DNA of 64,000 nt. Origin: Streptacidiphilus sp. 4-A2 (GTDB lineage Bacteria; Actinomycetota; Actinomycetes; Streptomycetales; Streptomycetaceae). The position numbers and the translations under genes are program-made. The notes under the pieces were generated by a model. The model was not told the DNA's origin, did no database searches, and worked only from the letters and a program-made list of their open reading frames with translations. This document shows, piece by piece, positions 1 through 9,620 of this stretch. Where the stretch lies: contig JAAFYY010000001.1 in NCBI GenBank assembly GCA_014284505.1, positions 3,596,001 through 3,660,000 of the forward strand. The letters run 5' to 3'. Each line of letters begins with the position of its first letter. Within the stretch, counting starts at the first letter, position 1.

Positions 1-2295
1 TCGTTGGGGGGATCCGCCGGTGCCGCAGCACGGTGAAGCCGTCCTGCGCCAGCACCGTGGCGCAGGCGCTGGACAGCAGCGTGTTGCCGAACACCCCGCC
101 GGTGAGCACCACGGTCTCCAGCGCGTGCCGCTCGCGCGCCAGCACGCAGATCCGGTGCACCAGCCGGGCGACCGCCGTGTGGAACCGGGCCGCGACCAGC
201 GCCGGCGGGTGCCCGCGCGGACCTCGGCGGCGATCGCCGCCAGCACCGGCGCCGGGTCGGCGACCAGGGCGTCGTCCGGGCCGCCGGCGGCGCGGGGCCC
301 AGCGCGAAGGCATAGCCCGGGCCGTGGTCGTCCGGCGCCCGCAATGCGGCGGCCTCCAGCTCGATCGCGGCCTGCGCCTCGTATCCGGCAAGCTGGCACA
401 CGCCAGCGAGCGCGGAGACCGCATCGAACAGCCGCCCCATGCTGGAGGTCGGCACGCAGTTCAGGTTCCGTTCCAACTGCCGTTCCAGCAGCCGTAGTTC
501 ATCGTCGTGGCAGGCGGCGACACAGGGCAGGTCGGCGGTCCAGGCGACCCCGGCCGCGCGCAGATGCGACAGCGCCATCCGGTAGGGCCGGCGTACCGCG
601 GCGTCGCCGCCCGGCAGCGGCACATAGCCGAGCCGGGCGAAGCGCCGGTAGCCGTCGTAGTCCGCGATCAGGGTCTCGCCGCCCCACACCGCGCCGTCGT
701 CCCCGTAGCCGGTGCCGTCGAAGGCCACACCGATGACCGGGTGGCTGCCGTCCAGGCCGTGCTCGGCCATGGCCGAGGCGATATGGGCGTGGTGGTGCTG
801 CACCCGCACCAGCGGCCGCCCGCCGCGGTTGCGCTCCGCCCAGCGGCCGGAGCGGTAGCCGGGGTGACGGTCGGCGGCCAGCAGTTCCGGGCGCACCCCG
901 CTGATCGCCTCAAGGTGCCGTTCCGCCCGCTCGAAAGCCTGTTGCGTGCCCACGTCGTCCATGTCGCCGAGATGGGCGGAGAGCCAGGCGTGGGTGCCCT
1001 CGCCCAGGCACAGGGTGTTCTTCAGGTCCCCGCCGACGGCCAGCGCGGGGCGCACCGGCAGCGGCAGGGTGACCGGCAGCGGCGCGTGGCCGCGGGACCG
1101 GCGCAGGATCAGCGGGACGCCGTCGCAGATCCGCGCCACCGAGTCGTCGCAGGGCACCTGGATCGGCCGGTCATGGGTGAGCCAGGCGTCGGCGAGCCCG
1201 GCCAGCCGCTCCAGCGCCTCGGCCTCGTCGGTGACGATCGGCTCACCGGAGCGGTTGCCGCTGGTCATCACCAGCAGCCGGGGACGGGCGGATCCCCGGC
1301 AGGCCGAGCAGCAGCTGGTGCAACGGGGTGTACGGGAGCATGAAGCCCAGGTCGGGGCTGGCCCGGGGCCGATGCCGGCAGGGCCGGGTCACCGTCCGCG
1401 CGCCGCCGCAGCAGCACGATCGGCCGGACGGCGCCGGTGAGCAGGGCCCGCTCCGGCGGGTCGACCCGGGCCAGCCCTCGATCCCGGCCAGGCTCCGGGC
1501 CATCAGCGCGAACGGCTTGTCGCCACGGGCCTTGCGGCGGCGCAGCCGGGCGACCGCCTCCGGGTCGGTGGCGTCGCAGGCGAGGTGGTAGCCGCCGACG
1601 CCCTTGACCGCCAGGACGGCCCCGCTGCCGAGCAGCCGCCTGGCCTCGGCGACCGGGTCGGCGGCGGGCGACCGGGCGGGCTGCGCGTCGGCGCCGGCCA
1701 GCAGCAGCCGCAGCCGGGGGCCGCAGGCGTGGCAGGCGACGGGCTGCGCGTGGAAGCGCCGGTCGGCGGGGTCGGCGTACTCGCGGGCGCAGTCCGGGCA
1801 CATCGGGAACCCGGCCATGGTGGTGTGGCCGCGGTCGTAGGGCAGGCCGGTGACGATGGTGAACCGCGGGCCGCAGTTGGTGCAGGTGATGAAGGGGTGC
1901 CGGTACCGGCGGTCCCCCGGATCGGCGAGTTCGGCCAGGCAGTCGGCGCAGGTGGCCACGTCGGCGGCGACCAGGGTGGCGGCCGGTCCGCCGCCGGTGG
2001 AGGCGAGGATGCTGAAGCCGGATCCTCCGGCCGGGGGCAGCCGGTGCTGGGCCACCGACTCCACCAGCGCCAGCGGCGGCGCGTCGGCGGCGATCCGGGT
2101 GCAGAACAGTTCGACGGCCTGCTCCAAGCCCTCCACCTCGGCGACGACGCCCTGCCCGGTGTTGACGACATGCCCGGTCAGTCCGAGGCTGGTGGCGAGG
2201 GTGTGCACAAAGGGCCGGAAGCCCACGCCCTGGACCACCCCGCGCACCACCACCCGCCGCCGCAGTACGCCCTCGGTGAGCGCCGGACCGGTCAC
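1..2295 (-). CDS. hypF: Carbamoyltransferase HypF (3' end cut by window edge)
   Basis: HypF makes the cyanide-ligand precursor of the [NiFe] centre: it turns carbamoyl phosphate and ATP into carbamoyl-adenylate and loads the HypE C-terminal Cys. Domains in order: acylphosphatase-like ([15 protein letters not shown], residues about 13-27), two zinc-finger pairs (CADC/CTNC and CPDC/CHAC, about 110-190), a YrdC-like domain ([11 protein letters not shown]) and a Kae1-like domain whose metal ligands QHHHAH lie at bases 785-812. [10 protein letters not shown] reads at 1270-1236. The GTG start at 2295 overlaps the hypB stop (GTGA). The frame is broken between about 1450 and 1270 and again towards the 3' end. 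At base 1 it still reads HRRIPP, so by family length only about 15-20 codons lie outside. Cytoplasmic maturation factor. Confidence 0.92.
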
Positions 2296-3107
2296 GCGCC
2301 CGGCTGCCCCGCCACCGCGGCGGCGTCGTGTCGGTGCGGAGCGCCGTCGTGGCGGTGGCCGTGGTCGTGGCCACCCTCGTGGTCGTGGCCGTCGTCGTGG
2401 CCGTGGTCGTGGTGCGGGTGCCGGGCGGCCATCACCGGGGTGTGCACCGGGTGCGTCGTCGGCGACGGCCAGGGCGGCGTCCAGCAGCGCCCCCGCTCCG
2501 ACGCCGGTCCTGGCCGAGGTCAGCAGCACCTCGACCCCGGGGTTGACCTGCTGGACATGCCGGCGGAACAGCGCCTCGTCGAATCCGACGGCCTCGGCGA
2601 TGTCGGTCTTGGTGACCAGGACCAGATTGGCCAGTCCGAACGCGGTGGGGTACTTCAGCGGCTTGTCCTCGCCCTCGGTCACCGAGGCCAGGGCGACCCG
2701 CAGCGACTCACCGAGGTCGTAGGAGGCCGGGCAGACCAGATTGCCGACGTTCTCCACGAACAGCAGCCGGGTGTCCTCGGGCAGCCAGCCCTCCAGATGG
2801 CCACCGAGCATCCCGGCCTCCAGATGGCACAGGCCGTCGGTGAGCACCTGCTTGACGGGTGCTCCGGAGCGGCGAGCCGCAGTGCGTCGTTCTCGGTGGC
2901 CAGGTCGGCGGTGAGCGCGGCCACCGGCAGTCCGCGCTGCCGGGCGAGCAGCAGCTCCTGTTCGAGCAGCGCGGTCTTGCCGCTGCCCGGGCTGGACAGC
3001 AGGTTGACCACGATGGTGCCGCGGGCCGCCAGTCCGGCCCGCAGATCATGGGCGCAGAGGTCGTTCTTGGCGAGGACCGCCTGTTGGAGGTCAACCACAC
3101 GGCACAC
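2292..3107 (-). CDS. hypB: Hydrogenase nickel incorporation GTPase HypB, with C-terminal His-rich tail
   Basis: HypB is the G3E-family GTPase that, with HypA, delivers nickel to the hydrogenase large subunit. The P-loop SSPGSGKT is at residues 38-45. Later motifs are GLCHLEAGM, FVENVGNLVCPASYD (with the CP metal site) and VTKTDIAE. The frame breaks near 2860 (after LRLAAPE, continuing as QVLTDGLCHLEAG) and again near 2455. Past the second break the last ~45 codons read a dense His/Asp/Gly tail (HHDHGHDDGHDHEGG) ending at a TGA that overlaps the hypF GTG. Family His-rich stretches usually sit at the N-terminus, so this placement is unusual. GTG start at 3107, three bases after the hypA stop. 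Confidence 0.9.
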
Positions 3108-3110
3108 GGT

Positions 3111-3508
3111 TCAGTGCTCCTCGACGATCGGTTCGCGGTCGGGTTCGGCGGCGCGGCACCGGCCGTCCTCCCAGTGGACGCTGAGGACTTGCAGTTCCCG
3201 GCCGGAGAGCAGTTCGGCGGTGGCCGCCCCGCAGTTCGGACAGCACAGCTCGGGCGGCATCCCGACCGCCCATTCGGACGCGCAGGGCGCACACCGGGCG
3301 CGCGCCGTGACCGCCTCGGTGATCAGCTGCGCACCCTCCAGCAGCGTGCCGCCGCAGGCGAGTTCGAAGCAGAACCGGAGCGAGTCCGGCACCACTCCGG
3401 CGAGTTCGCCGACCTGGAGCCGGACCGAGTGGACGGCCTCGGCGCCGGCCTCCTCGGCCGCGGCCTGCACCTGTCGACCACAGCCAGGGCGATGGACATC
3501 TCGTGCAC
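3111..3508 (-). CDS. hypA: Hydrogenase nickel metallochaperone HypA
   Basis: HypA is the nickel chaperone partner of HypB. The start is set as GTG at 3508 because it gives VHEMSIALAVVD, the family N-terminus in which the His after the initiator and the following Glu belong to the nickel site. The second half has the zinc ribbon CAPC (17-residue gap) CPNC. One frame break near 3475 joins the N-terminal stretch to the frame ending at 3111. The ~130-aa length fits the family (about 115-120 aa plus a short acidic tail ending PIVEEH). First of three hyp genes (A, B, F) read as a unit. Confidence 0.88.
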
Positions 3509-3618
3509 CGCTCCCCTTCCGCAGCCGGGACCTTCGGCGTCCATTACAGGCCGGGCCCCGCAGGCGGACCGCAGCCCGCGCCGGCGGGCCCGGGGCGACC
3601 CGTTCGGCGCAGCCGGGG

Positions 3619-3723
3619 TCACATGCAGCGCATCCGCAGATAGCGCTTGATGTCGGGCAGCACCTGCCGGCCGACGGCGCAGGCCACGGCCAGGGCCGCG
3701 CCGATCACAACGATCTTCTTCAT
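3619..3723 (-). CDS. 34-aa membrane-anchored small protein (DUF6893-like)
   Basis: An intact 34-codon gene starting ATG at 3723: MKKIVVIGAA, then a short hydrophobic stretch (about residues 4-18), then the charged tail LPDIKRYLRMRCM. It resembles the DUF6893 family of tiny actinobacterial proteins, which share a hydrophobic N-terminus followed by LPD(I/L)xRYLRM; this assignment is from memory of the pattern. Its place inside the hydrogenase operon, between the maturation protease and hypA and in the same direction, suggests it travels with the cluster. No function is known to me; a single-pass membrane peptide is the simplest reading. An upstream GGAGAGGACACCC gives a plausible ribosome site. 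Confidence 0.7.
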   Translation of the reverse strand: MKKIVVIGAALAVACAVGRQVLPDIKRYLRMRCM

Positions 3724-3793
3724 GGTGGGTGTCCTCTCCTCGGTGCGTGGGCTTGGGTGCGTGGGCTTGGGTGCGTGTGCTCGGTGCGTGGGC

Positions 3794-4323
3794 TCAGTGC
3801 GTGGGGGTGCGGCAGGCCGCGGGGGCGGGCGCCGCTGACGGGTCGGCGAGCAGGTCGCGCAGCAGGCGCAGCGCCTCGGGCACGGCGGCGGCGACCGGCT
3901 CGCTGAGCCCGATGCCCTCCTCGACGGTGGCCGGTTCGCAGCCGACCACCAGGATCCGGCCGGGCGGGGTGCCGCCGGTGCCGGCACAGAGCGTGCCGAG
4001 CAGGCCGAGGACCGTGTCCGGGGACATCCGGTGCCCGTCCAGCGGCACACTCCCGGGTTCGGCCGGCTCGCCCTGCCCGGCGTCGATCAGGTAGACCGTG
4101 CCGGGCTCCCGGCCGCGGGCGGTGGCGTCGACCAGGACGGCCGTGTCGTAGCCGTCGAGCAACTGGTAGGCGAGGTGCACCCCGCGTACCCGATGTCGGC
4201 CGTCTCGACGTGCTCCGGCAGCGGCCCGGCCGCCAGCCGGCCGACCGCCTCCACGCCGAAGCCGTCGTCGCCGAGGAAGATGTTGCCGATCCCGGCGACC
4301 AGGGTTCGTCCGGGCCGGTTCAC
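3794..4323 (-). CDS. [NiFe]-hydrogenase maturation protease (HyaD/HybD/HupD family)
   Basis: This endopeptidase clips the C-terminal tail of the large subunit after nickel is inserted. Visible family marks are the N-terminal GIGNIFLGDDGFGVEAV (the GVE Glu is the first nickel-sensing ligand), VDATARG (Asp ligand) and LDGHRMSPD (His ligand), in the expected order. The frame breaks once near 4180, in the stretch IGYAGxHLAYQLLDGYD. GTG start at 4323 overlaps the upstream stop at 4320 (GTGA). Length about 175 aa, normal for the family. Its substrate is presumably the large subunit at 9620-7716, which ends shortly after DPCLPCGVHMY. Confidence 0.88.
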
Positions 4324-5824
4324 TCCGGCTCCAGGGGGGTGACCTCGTCGGGCTGGAAGTAGAGGAAGCGCCCCTGCTCGCGCCGGATGTCCGCGCCCGG
4401 GTCGCCCTCGACGGTCACCGCGAGGTGCACCCCGCCGTCGACGTCGTGCAGCACGGCTTCGACCTGGGCGCTGCGGCCGTGCAGAAACAGGTCCTGGGCG
4501 TCGGTGCGGCGCGGCCCGGGACGCAGCAGCACCCGGCTTCCGGCACCGACCAGGATGCCGTCGACCGTGACCTGGTCCCGGGCGGGATCGAAGCCGCCGT
4601 CGCTCTCCGGGTCCCACCAGGGCTTGCCGGGCGCCATGGCGAGCGGGTCGGCCCCGAACGGATCGGCGGTGAACGGGTCAACGGCGAACGGATCGGCGGG
4701 GAACGGCGGCTCCTGGTCCGCACCGGCCGGGCCGGGCCCGGTGACCTCGCGCAGCGCCCGGACCGCGCCGTGCAGGCGTTCCAGCACCTCCGGCGGCATG
4801 GAGTCGGCGAGGTCGATCACCGCGGCGGCGCGCGCGTCGGTGCCCCGGGCCTCGCGCTTCTCCTGCTCGGTGAGCGCGGCCGTCCGCAGGGCCAGGATCT
4901 CGTCGATCTCGGTGGCGTCGTAGAGCGCGCCGGGGCTCTCCGGGGCGATGGCGGGGTGGTCCTCCAGGATGATCGGGGAGGAGAGCACGACGTCGGGCCG
5001 CCCGTCGGCGCCCGCCAGCACCGGCCAGGTGTGCAGATTGCGGCACTGGGCGGTGGCGGCCCTGGCCCACTCGGGCGGGTCGGCCATGGACAGGAAGGCG
5101 CCGGAGCTGAGGCCGAGCATCAGGTGCGCGGAGACCAGCGAGCGCGGCAGCGCCGCCTCCCGGTCGGCTCCCGGCTGCCGCCCCGGCCACTCGGTGGTGT
5201 TCTCCACCACGGCGGTCAACCGCCGTACCGCGTAGGGCCCGGGGAGCTCGGCCGCGCTGATCCGGACGGCGCCGGTCAGCGCCTCGCGGCGGCGCAGCAG
5301 CCGGCCGACCGCCCGGCCGTCACCGTCGTGGACGGTCTCCGTCTGCTCGCAGACCGGCCGGGTGAACCGCAGCACCCGCCCGTCGCCGTCCAGCTCGCTC
5401 ATCCGCAGGACGAACTGGACGCGTTCCTCGACGCCCTCGTCCCACGGGGTGAGCACCCGGTCGGCGAGCTCCAGTTCGGCGACCTCGTGGTGGCCGCCGT
5501 CGGGGCCGGTGCGCTGCACCGTGCGCCGCTGGGCGTGCAGGAAGCGCAGCTCTCCGTAGAGGGTCGCGTCGCCCCGGGGTTCCAGCAGGCACTCGGTCCG
5601 CTGGGAGTCGTGCTCGCCGCTGTCCGCACCCCAGCCGGGCGGCACCAGCACCCGAACTGCCAGCGCAGCCGGTTCTTGGCGGCCGAGGCCCGGTACGGGT
5701 AGAGCACATAGCCCTCGAACAGCACGGCGTCGGCGACCTGCCGGGCCGCGCCGAACCTGCTCTCGATCTCCGCGTTCCCGGGCTCCGTGCTGCCGGGATC
5801 CACGGTGAGTCCGACGGCCGTCAC
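4320..5824 (-). CDS. Conserved hydrogenase-cluster protein of unknown function (~500 aa)
   Basis: Starts GTG at 5824 (VTAVGLTVDPGS), overlapping the DUF6084 stop by GTGA; ends at 4320, overlapping the protease start the same way. One frame break near 5650 separates the N-terminal part (VLFEGYVLYPYRASAAKNRL) from the rest. The protein is soluble, acidic, with no signal peptide or membrane segment. A stretch around 4640-4690 repeats ADPFxxDPFTADPFGADP. I recognise it as the large uncharacterised protein found in actinobacterial group 1h hydrogenase operons, but know no biochemical role. Its coupling to the structural and maturation genes argues for a part in assembly or electron transfer. Confidence 0.72.
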
Positions 5825-6489
5825 AGGGCGGTCCTCTCCTGGGGTTCGGCTCCGACCAGTGCCGGAGCGGCGGCGTCCAACAGGGCTTCGACGGTCGCCT
5901 CCCAGGAGGGCAGCGCCTGCCGGGAGCGGAAGGCGAGCAGGGCGTCCATGGTCGCCCGCGGCAGCCGGAGCCAGCCGCAGCCAGGGAAGTGCTGCTCGAT
6001 CATCTCCCGCCAGACCTCCAGCGGCATCCGGCACTCGGCCTCGCGGTCCCAGGGCACGGGCTCGACCTGGAATCCCCGGGGGCCGGTGAACGCGGTGCCG
6101 GAGAAGAGCAGCAGCAGCGGGGCCTCGCCCTGGCCGAGGGCGTGGAAGTAGCGGTTGGGGGCGACCTCCAGGTCGTAGCTGCACGGAACCGGCAGGTCGA
6201 CCTCGGTCTCCCCGGTGAATCCCGGGACCACCAGCGAGACCTGGGCGAACTGGACCGGTTTCATGCTGCTGCCCCAGCGCCGCCGCTCGCCGAAGAGGTC
6301 GGCCAGACCCTCCGCCTCGGACGGCTGGTAGCCGCGCCGGGTCGGTTCGATCCGCAGCTGGCAGCGGAGCGCGATCGCGTGCACCCGGATGCCGGGCGTG
6401 GCGGTGATCCGCAGCCGGAACAGCAGGGTCGGCCCGGCGGCGTAGCGGTCGGCGCGGACGCCGGTGCAGGTGAAGGCGAACTCGGTCAC
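5821..6489 (-). CDS. DUF6084 family protein (hydrogenase cluster)
   Basis: An uninterrupted 222-aa frame from GTG at 6489 (VTEFAFTCTGVRADRYAAGP) to 5821. It matches what I know as DUF6084, almost always found next to DUF5947 and a NifU-like protein in actinobacterial [NiFe]-hydrogenase operons. The sequence is rich in beta-type strands (LLFRLRITATPGIRVHAIAL) with a conserved EPTRRG and, later, FPGCGWLRL; no catalytic motif, signal peptide or membrane segment is visible. Start and stop both lie in GTGA overlaps with neighbours, implying translational coupling. Function unknown. Confidence 0.82.
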   Translation of the reverse strand: MTEFAFTCTGVRADRYAAGPTLLFRLRITATPGIRVHAIALRCQLRIEPTRRGYQPSEAEGLADLFGERRRWGSSMKPVQFAQVSLVVPGFTGETEVDLPVPCSYDLEVAPNRYFHALGQGEAPLLLLFSGTAFTGPRGFQVEPVPWDREAECRMPLEVWREMIEQHFPGCGWLRLPRATMDALLAFRSRQALPSWEATVEALLDAAAPALVGAEPQERTAL

Positions 6490-7152
6490 GACCGGCTGCC
6501 CTCCTTGAGCGGGCGGGCCCGCCGGGTGACCTCGGCGAAGAAGCCTTCCAGTTCGCCCCGCGCCACGGCTCCCCCGTCGAAGCCCTGCCAGTGCAGCCGC
6601 ATCCGGCCGACCAGCTGGTAGCAGACGTCGATCGGCACCAGGAAGCAGTGGTAGCGGCCCTGCTCCCGGTGCACCAGCAGCGCCTCCACATCGGGTTGCA
6701 GCATGTCGGCCAGCGGGATGCTGCCCAGCACCTCCTGCCAGACCGAGGGCTCCAGCTCGCTCTCGGTGGCCCGGCCGGGCTCGGGTAGAGCGCGACCAGC
6801 CGGTCGAGTTCGGTGTTGCGGAAGAAGAAGGCCACACTGACCGGGATCTGCAGCAGCTCCCAGGCGCTGTCGTCGAGCCGGGAGCCGGGGTCGCTCAGGT
6901 AGCGGTCGGGACGGTCCGGAACCGGCCGGTGGCTGCCCCCTGGTGCTCGAACAGCAGCGCGCACGGGGTGCAGGCGCAGGACAGCGAGCGGTGCTCGGTG
7001 TCCACCAGGTGCCGGTGGCGGTCCTCGGCGACCGGGGCGCCGCACAGTTCGCAGCGTTCCGGGGCCGGTGGCCGGGGCAGCAGGAACCGGCTCAGCCCGG
7101 CCGCCCGGACCGCCGTGGCGGCGGTCCGGGCGGCCGGTTGCCGGGTGTTCAC
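6486..7152 (-). CDS. DUF5947 family protein (hydrogenase cluster)
   Basis: The start is GTG at 7152 (VNTRQPAARTA), sharing GTGA with the NifU stop. The N-terminal part carries a Cys-rich centre: CELCGAPV, a His-rich RHRHLVD, then LSCACTPCALLF, four to five Cys that could bind zinc or an iron-sulfur cluster. After a frame break near 6930 it continues as YLSDPGSRLDDSAWELLQIP, and after another near 6780 as LADMLQPDVEALLVHR to the TGA at 6486. Length about 220 aa fits DUF5947. Known only by association with group 1h hydrogenases; a redox or assembly role is inferred from the Cys pattern and context. Confidence 0.8.
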
Positions 7153-7719
7153 GAGGCCGCCGCCGCTGCCGGGCGGGGGCTGATCTGGAGCAGCACCGGT
7201 TCCCGGTCCTTCTCCGGTCTCCAGCCGTACTTCGGTCACCTCGGCCGCGAAGCAGCCCAGGGCGTCCTCGACCGACTGCCGCACGGCGGCGTCGGTGCTG
7301 GGGCAGCCGCAGCCGCCGGAGCCGGTCGAGCGCACCCGCAGGACCGCGGCGGCCTCGTCGAAGTCCACCAGCTCGACCGGCCGCCCGGGCAGGCTGTCCA
7401 GGGCGCGGGCGATCCTGGCCGCGACCGGCTCCGGGTGCAGGCCGTGCAGCACCAGCAGGCCGCAGACCAGTTCGTCCCGCAGCAGTCGCTCCAGCGGGTC
7501 GGCCGCGGACTGCCGCGCCCGCTCGGCGGCGAGCAGGTCGACCATCCGGGCCAGCCCGGCGCCGTAGAACTCCATCAGCGTGCGCACCAGTTCCTCGGCC
7601 GCCGCGCAGGCCTCCTGGTCGCCGTGTTCGGCGAGCCGCTCCAGGACCTCCTCGACCCGGCGTCCGGCCTGCTCGGCGTCGGCCGCCCGGGCGGGGGTGG
7701 TGTCGGCCGGCGCGCTCAT
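7149..7719 (-). CDS. NifU-like iron-sulfur scaffold domain protein
   Basis: ATG at 7719 overlaps the large-subunit stop (ATGA). An N-terminal helical half (VEEVLERLAEHGDQEA) precedes a NifU C-terminal-type domain with VDFDEAAAVLRV and the cluster-binding CGCPS (CxC rather than CxxC). A frame break near 7205 is needed to reach the natural ending PVLLQISPRPAAAAAS and its TGA at 7149, which shares GTGA with the DUF5947 start. Probably supplies or transfers Fe-S clusters for the small subunit or an electron-transfer partner. NifU-like proteins are a regular component of actinobacterial atmospheric-H2 hydrogenase operons. Confidence 0.85.
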
Positions 7720-9620
7720 CCGCCCATCCCGCTCAGGCCGGTCGGCACATGCAGCTGCTTGACGGTCTTCCCGCCGCCGACGTACATGTGCACGCCGCAG
7801 GGCAGGCAGGGGTCGAAGCTGCGCACCGCGCGCATGATGTCGATGCCCTTGAAGTTCTCCGGGGAGTTCTCCTCGAAGATCGGCGTGTTCTGCACCGCGT
7901 CCTCGTAGGGGCCCGGCGTCCCGTAGGTGTCACGGGTGCTGGCGTTCCAGGGGTCGGCGGGTACGGGTGGTAGTTGGCGATCTTTCCGTCGCGGATCACC
8001 ATGTGGTGCGACAGCACGCCGCGGACCGCCTCGGTGAAACCGACGCCCAGGCCCTCGTCCGGCACCTCGAACTTCTCCCAGGTCTGGGTGCGTCCGGCGC
8101 GGACCTCGGCCAGGCCCTTCTCGGCGAAGTGGAGCGCCACCGCCGCCGCGTAGGCCTGGAAGTACGTGCGGGCGCGGTTGCGCTCCAGCGCGTTGCTCCA
8201 CTTGGGGATCTTCCACTCGAAGGTGGTCTCCGGCTTGGTCATGGTCCGCGGCAGGTTGATCACCACGCTGTGGCCGGTGGCCTTCACATAGCCGACGTCG
8301 ACCAGTCCCGACAGCGCGGTGGACCACAGCCGGGCGATCGGCCCGCCACCGGTGTCCAGCGGCAGGTAGTCCTTGCCGTCGAACCAGCGCGGCGACATCA
8401 CCCAGCTGTACTTGTCGTCGAAGTTGCGCTTCTGCGGGGCGGGGATGGTGTGCTGGTTCCACGGGTGGCGCGGGTCGACCGGGTTGCCGAGCGGGTCGCG
8501 GGTGACGAACTGCTCCTTGCCCTCCCAGTCCTGGTAGTAGGAGCTGCCGAGCAGGATCCGGATGCCCAGGTTGATCTCGGTCAGGTCGTTGGTGACCAGC
8601 TTGCCGTCCACGACCACGCCGGGGGTGACGAACATCCGCCGTCCCAGTCGGTCATGTTGCGGTAGGTGAAGTCGCAGTGGTCCGGGTCGTTCAGCGCGCC
8701 CCAGCAGCCGAGCAGCACCCGTCGGCGGCCGACCTCCTCGTAGCCGGGGAGCGCCTCGTAGAAGAAGTCGAACAGGTCGTCGTGGAGCGGGACCACCCGC
8801 TTCATGAACTCCACATAGCGCATCAGCCGGCTGAGGTAGTCGGTGAACAGCTGCACCGAGGCGATGGTGCCGGTGCCGCCCGGGTAGAGCGTGGAGGGGT
8901 GCACATGGCGCCCCTCCATCAGGCAGAACATCTCCCGGGTGTAGCGGCTGACCTGGAGTGCCTCACGGTAGAACTCGCCCTCGATCGGGTTCAGCGAGCG
9001 CATGATGTCAGCGATGGTGCGGTAGGCCGTGCTCCCCGCGTGCGGGGCGGGTGCGCTCGGCCAGTTCGAGCACCCCGGGGTTGGTCTCCTTGACATCCGC
9101 TCGCAGTAGTCGACGCCGACCAGGTTTCTGGAAGATGTTTGGTCGAACATGTACTCGGCGGCCTCGCCGAGGTTGATGATCCACTCACCCAGGTGCGGCG
9201 CTTCACCCGTAGGCCATGTCTCGCGCGTACACCGAGCAGGTGGCGTGGTTGTCACCGCAGATCCGCAGATCCGGCTGGTGATGAAGTGCGCGTCGCGGGG
9301 GTCCTTGCCGCGCATGAAGACGCTGTAGCCGCGGAAGACCGACGAGGTGCTGTAGCACTCAGCAACCCGCTTCTGCTTGAAGTCGATCTTCGTGTGGATG
9401 CCAGGCTGCCACGATCCGGGTGATCGGATCCCAGGACATCTCCACCAGGCCGCTGCCGTCCGGCCGCCTTGGTCGTCGGTGCCATCGTGTCTGCCGTGCC
9501 CTTCGTCGTCGCGGAGTTGCTCCGGTCGTCACGGGTTGCGCCGGCCGTCGCGGAGTTGCTGGTCGTCAGGGGTGGCGCCGGTGGCGGACGCGCCGGTGGG
9601 CGCGGTCCGCGGCCGGTCAC
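7716..9620 (-). CDS. hhyL: High-affinity [NiFe]-hydrogenase (group 1h) large subunit
   Basis: Catalytic subunit that oxidises H2 at the Ni-Fe(CN)2CO centre. The L1 motif reads RICG(I)CGDNHATCSVYA once one missing base near 9268 is restored; the L2 motif SFDPCLPCGVHMY is intact near the C-terminus. Other family landmarks are SWDPITRIVG, RGKDPRDAHFITS, MEGRHVHPSTLYPGG, DTGGGPIARLWS and FEENSPENFKGIDIMR. The GTG at 9620 shares GTGA with the small-subunit stop; an ATG at 9485 (MAPTTKAAG) would give a more typical ~590 aa and is the alternative start. There are at least six single-base frame breaks between 9450 and 7930. The short tail after L2 (KQLHVPTGLSGMGG) is what the protease would act on or beside. 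Confidence 0.93.

Noticed and set aside
20..1440. Several plus-strand frames at the left edge
   Set aside because: All are antisense to the HypF C-terminal domain, which reads through on the minus strand with its HHAH metal motif.
1243..2847. Apparent HypB-HypF fusion in a single minus frame
   Set aside because: The frame joins the HypB C-terminal half to HypF only because of a missing base near 2455; the other frame gives a natural HypB stop overlapping the HypF GTG.
1585..3906. 773-codon plus-strand open frame
   Set aside because: Antisense to hypF, hypB and hypA, whose motifs are unmistakable on the minus strand. High GC keeps stop codons rare on the opposite strand; the translation is low-complexity Gly/Ala/Arg/Gln.
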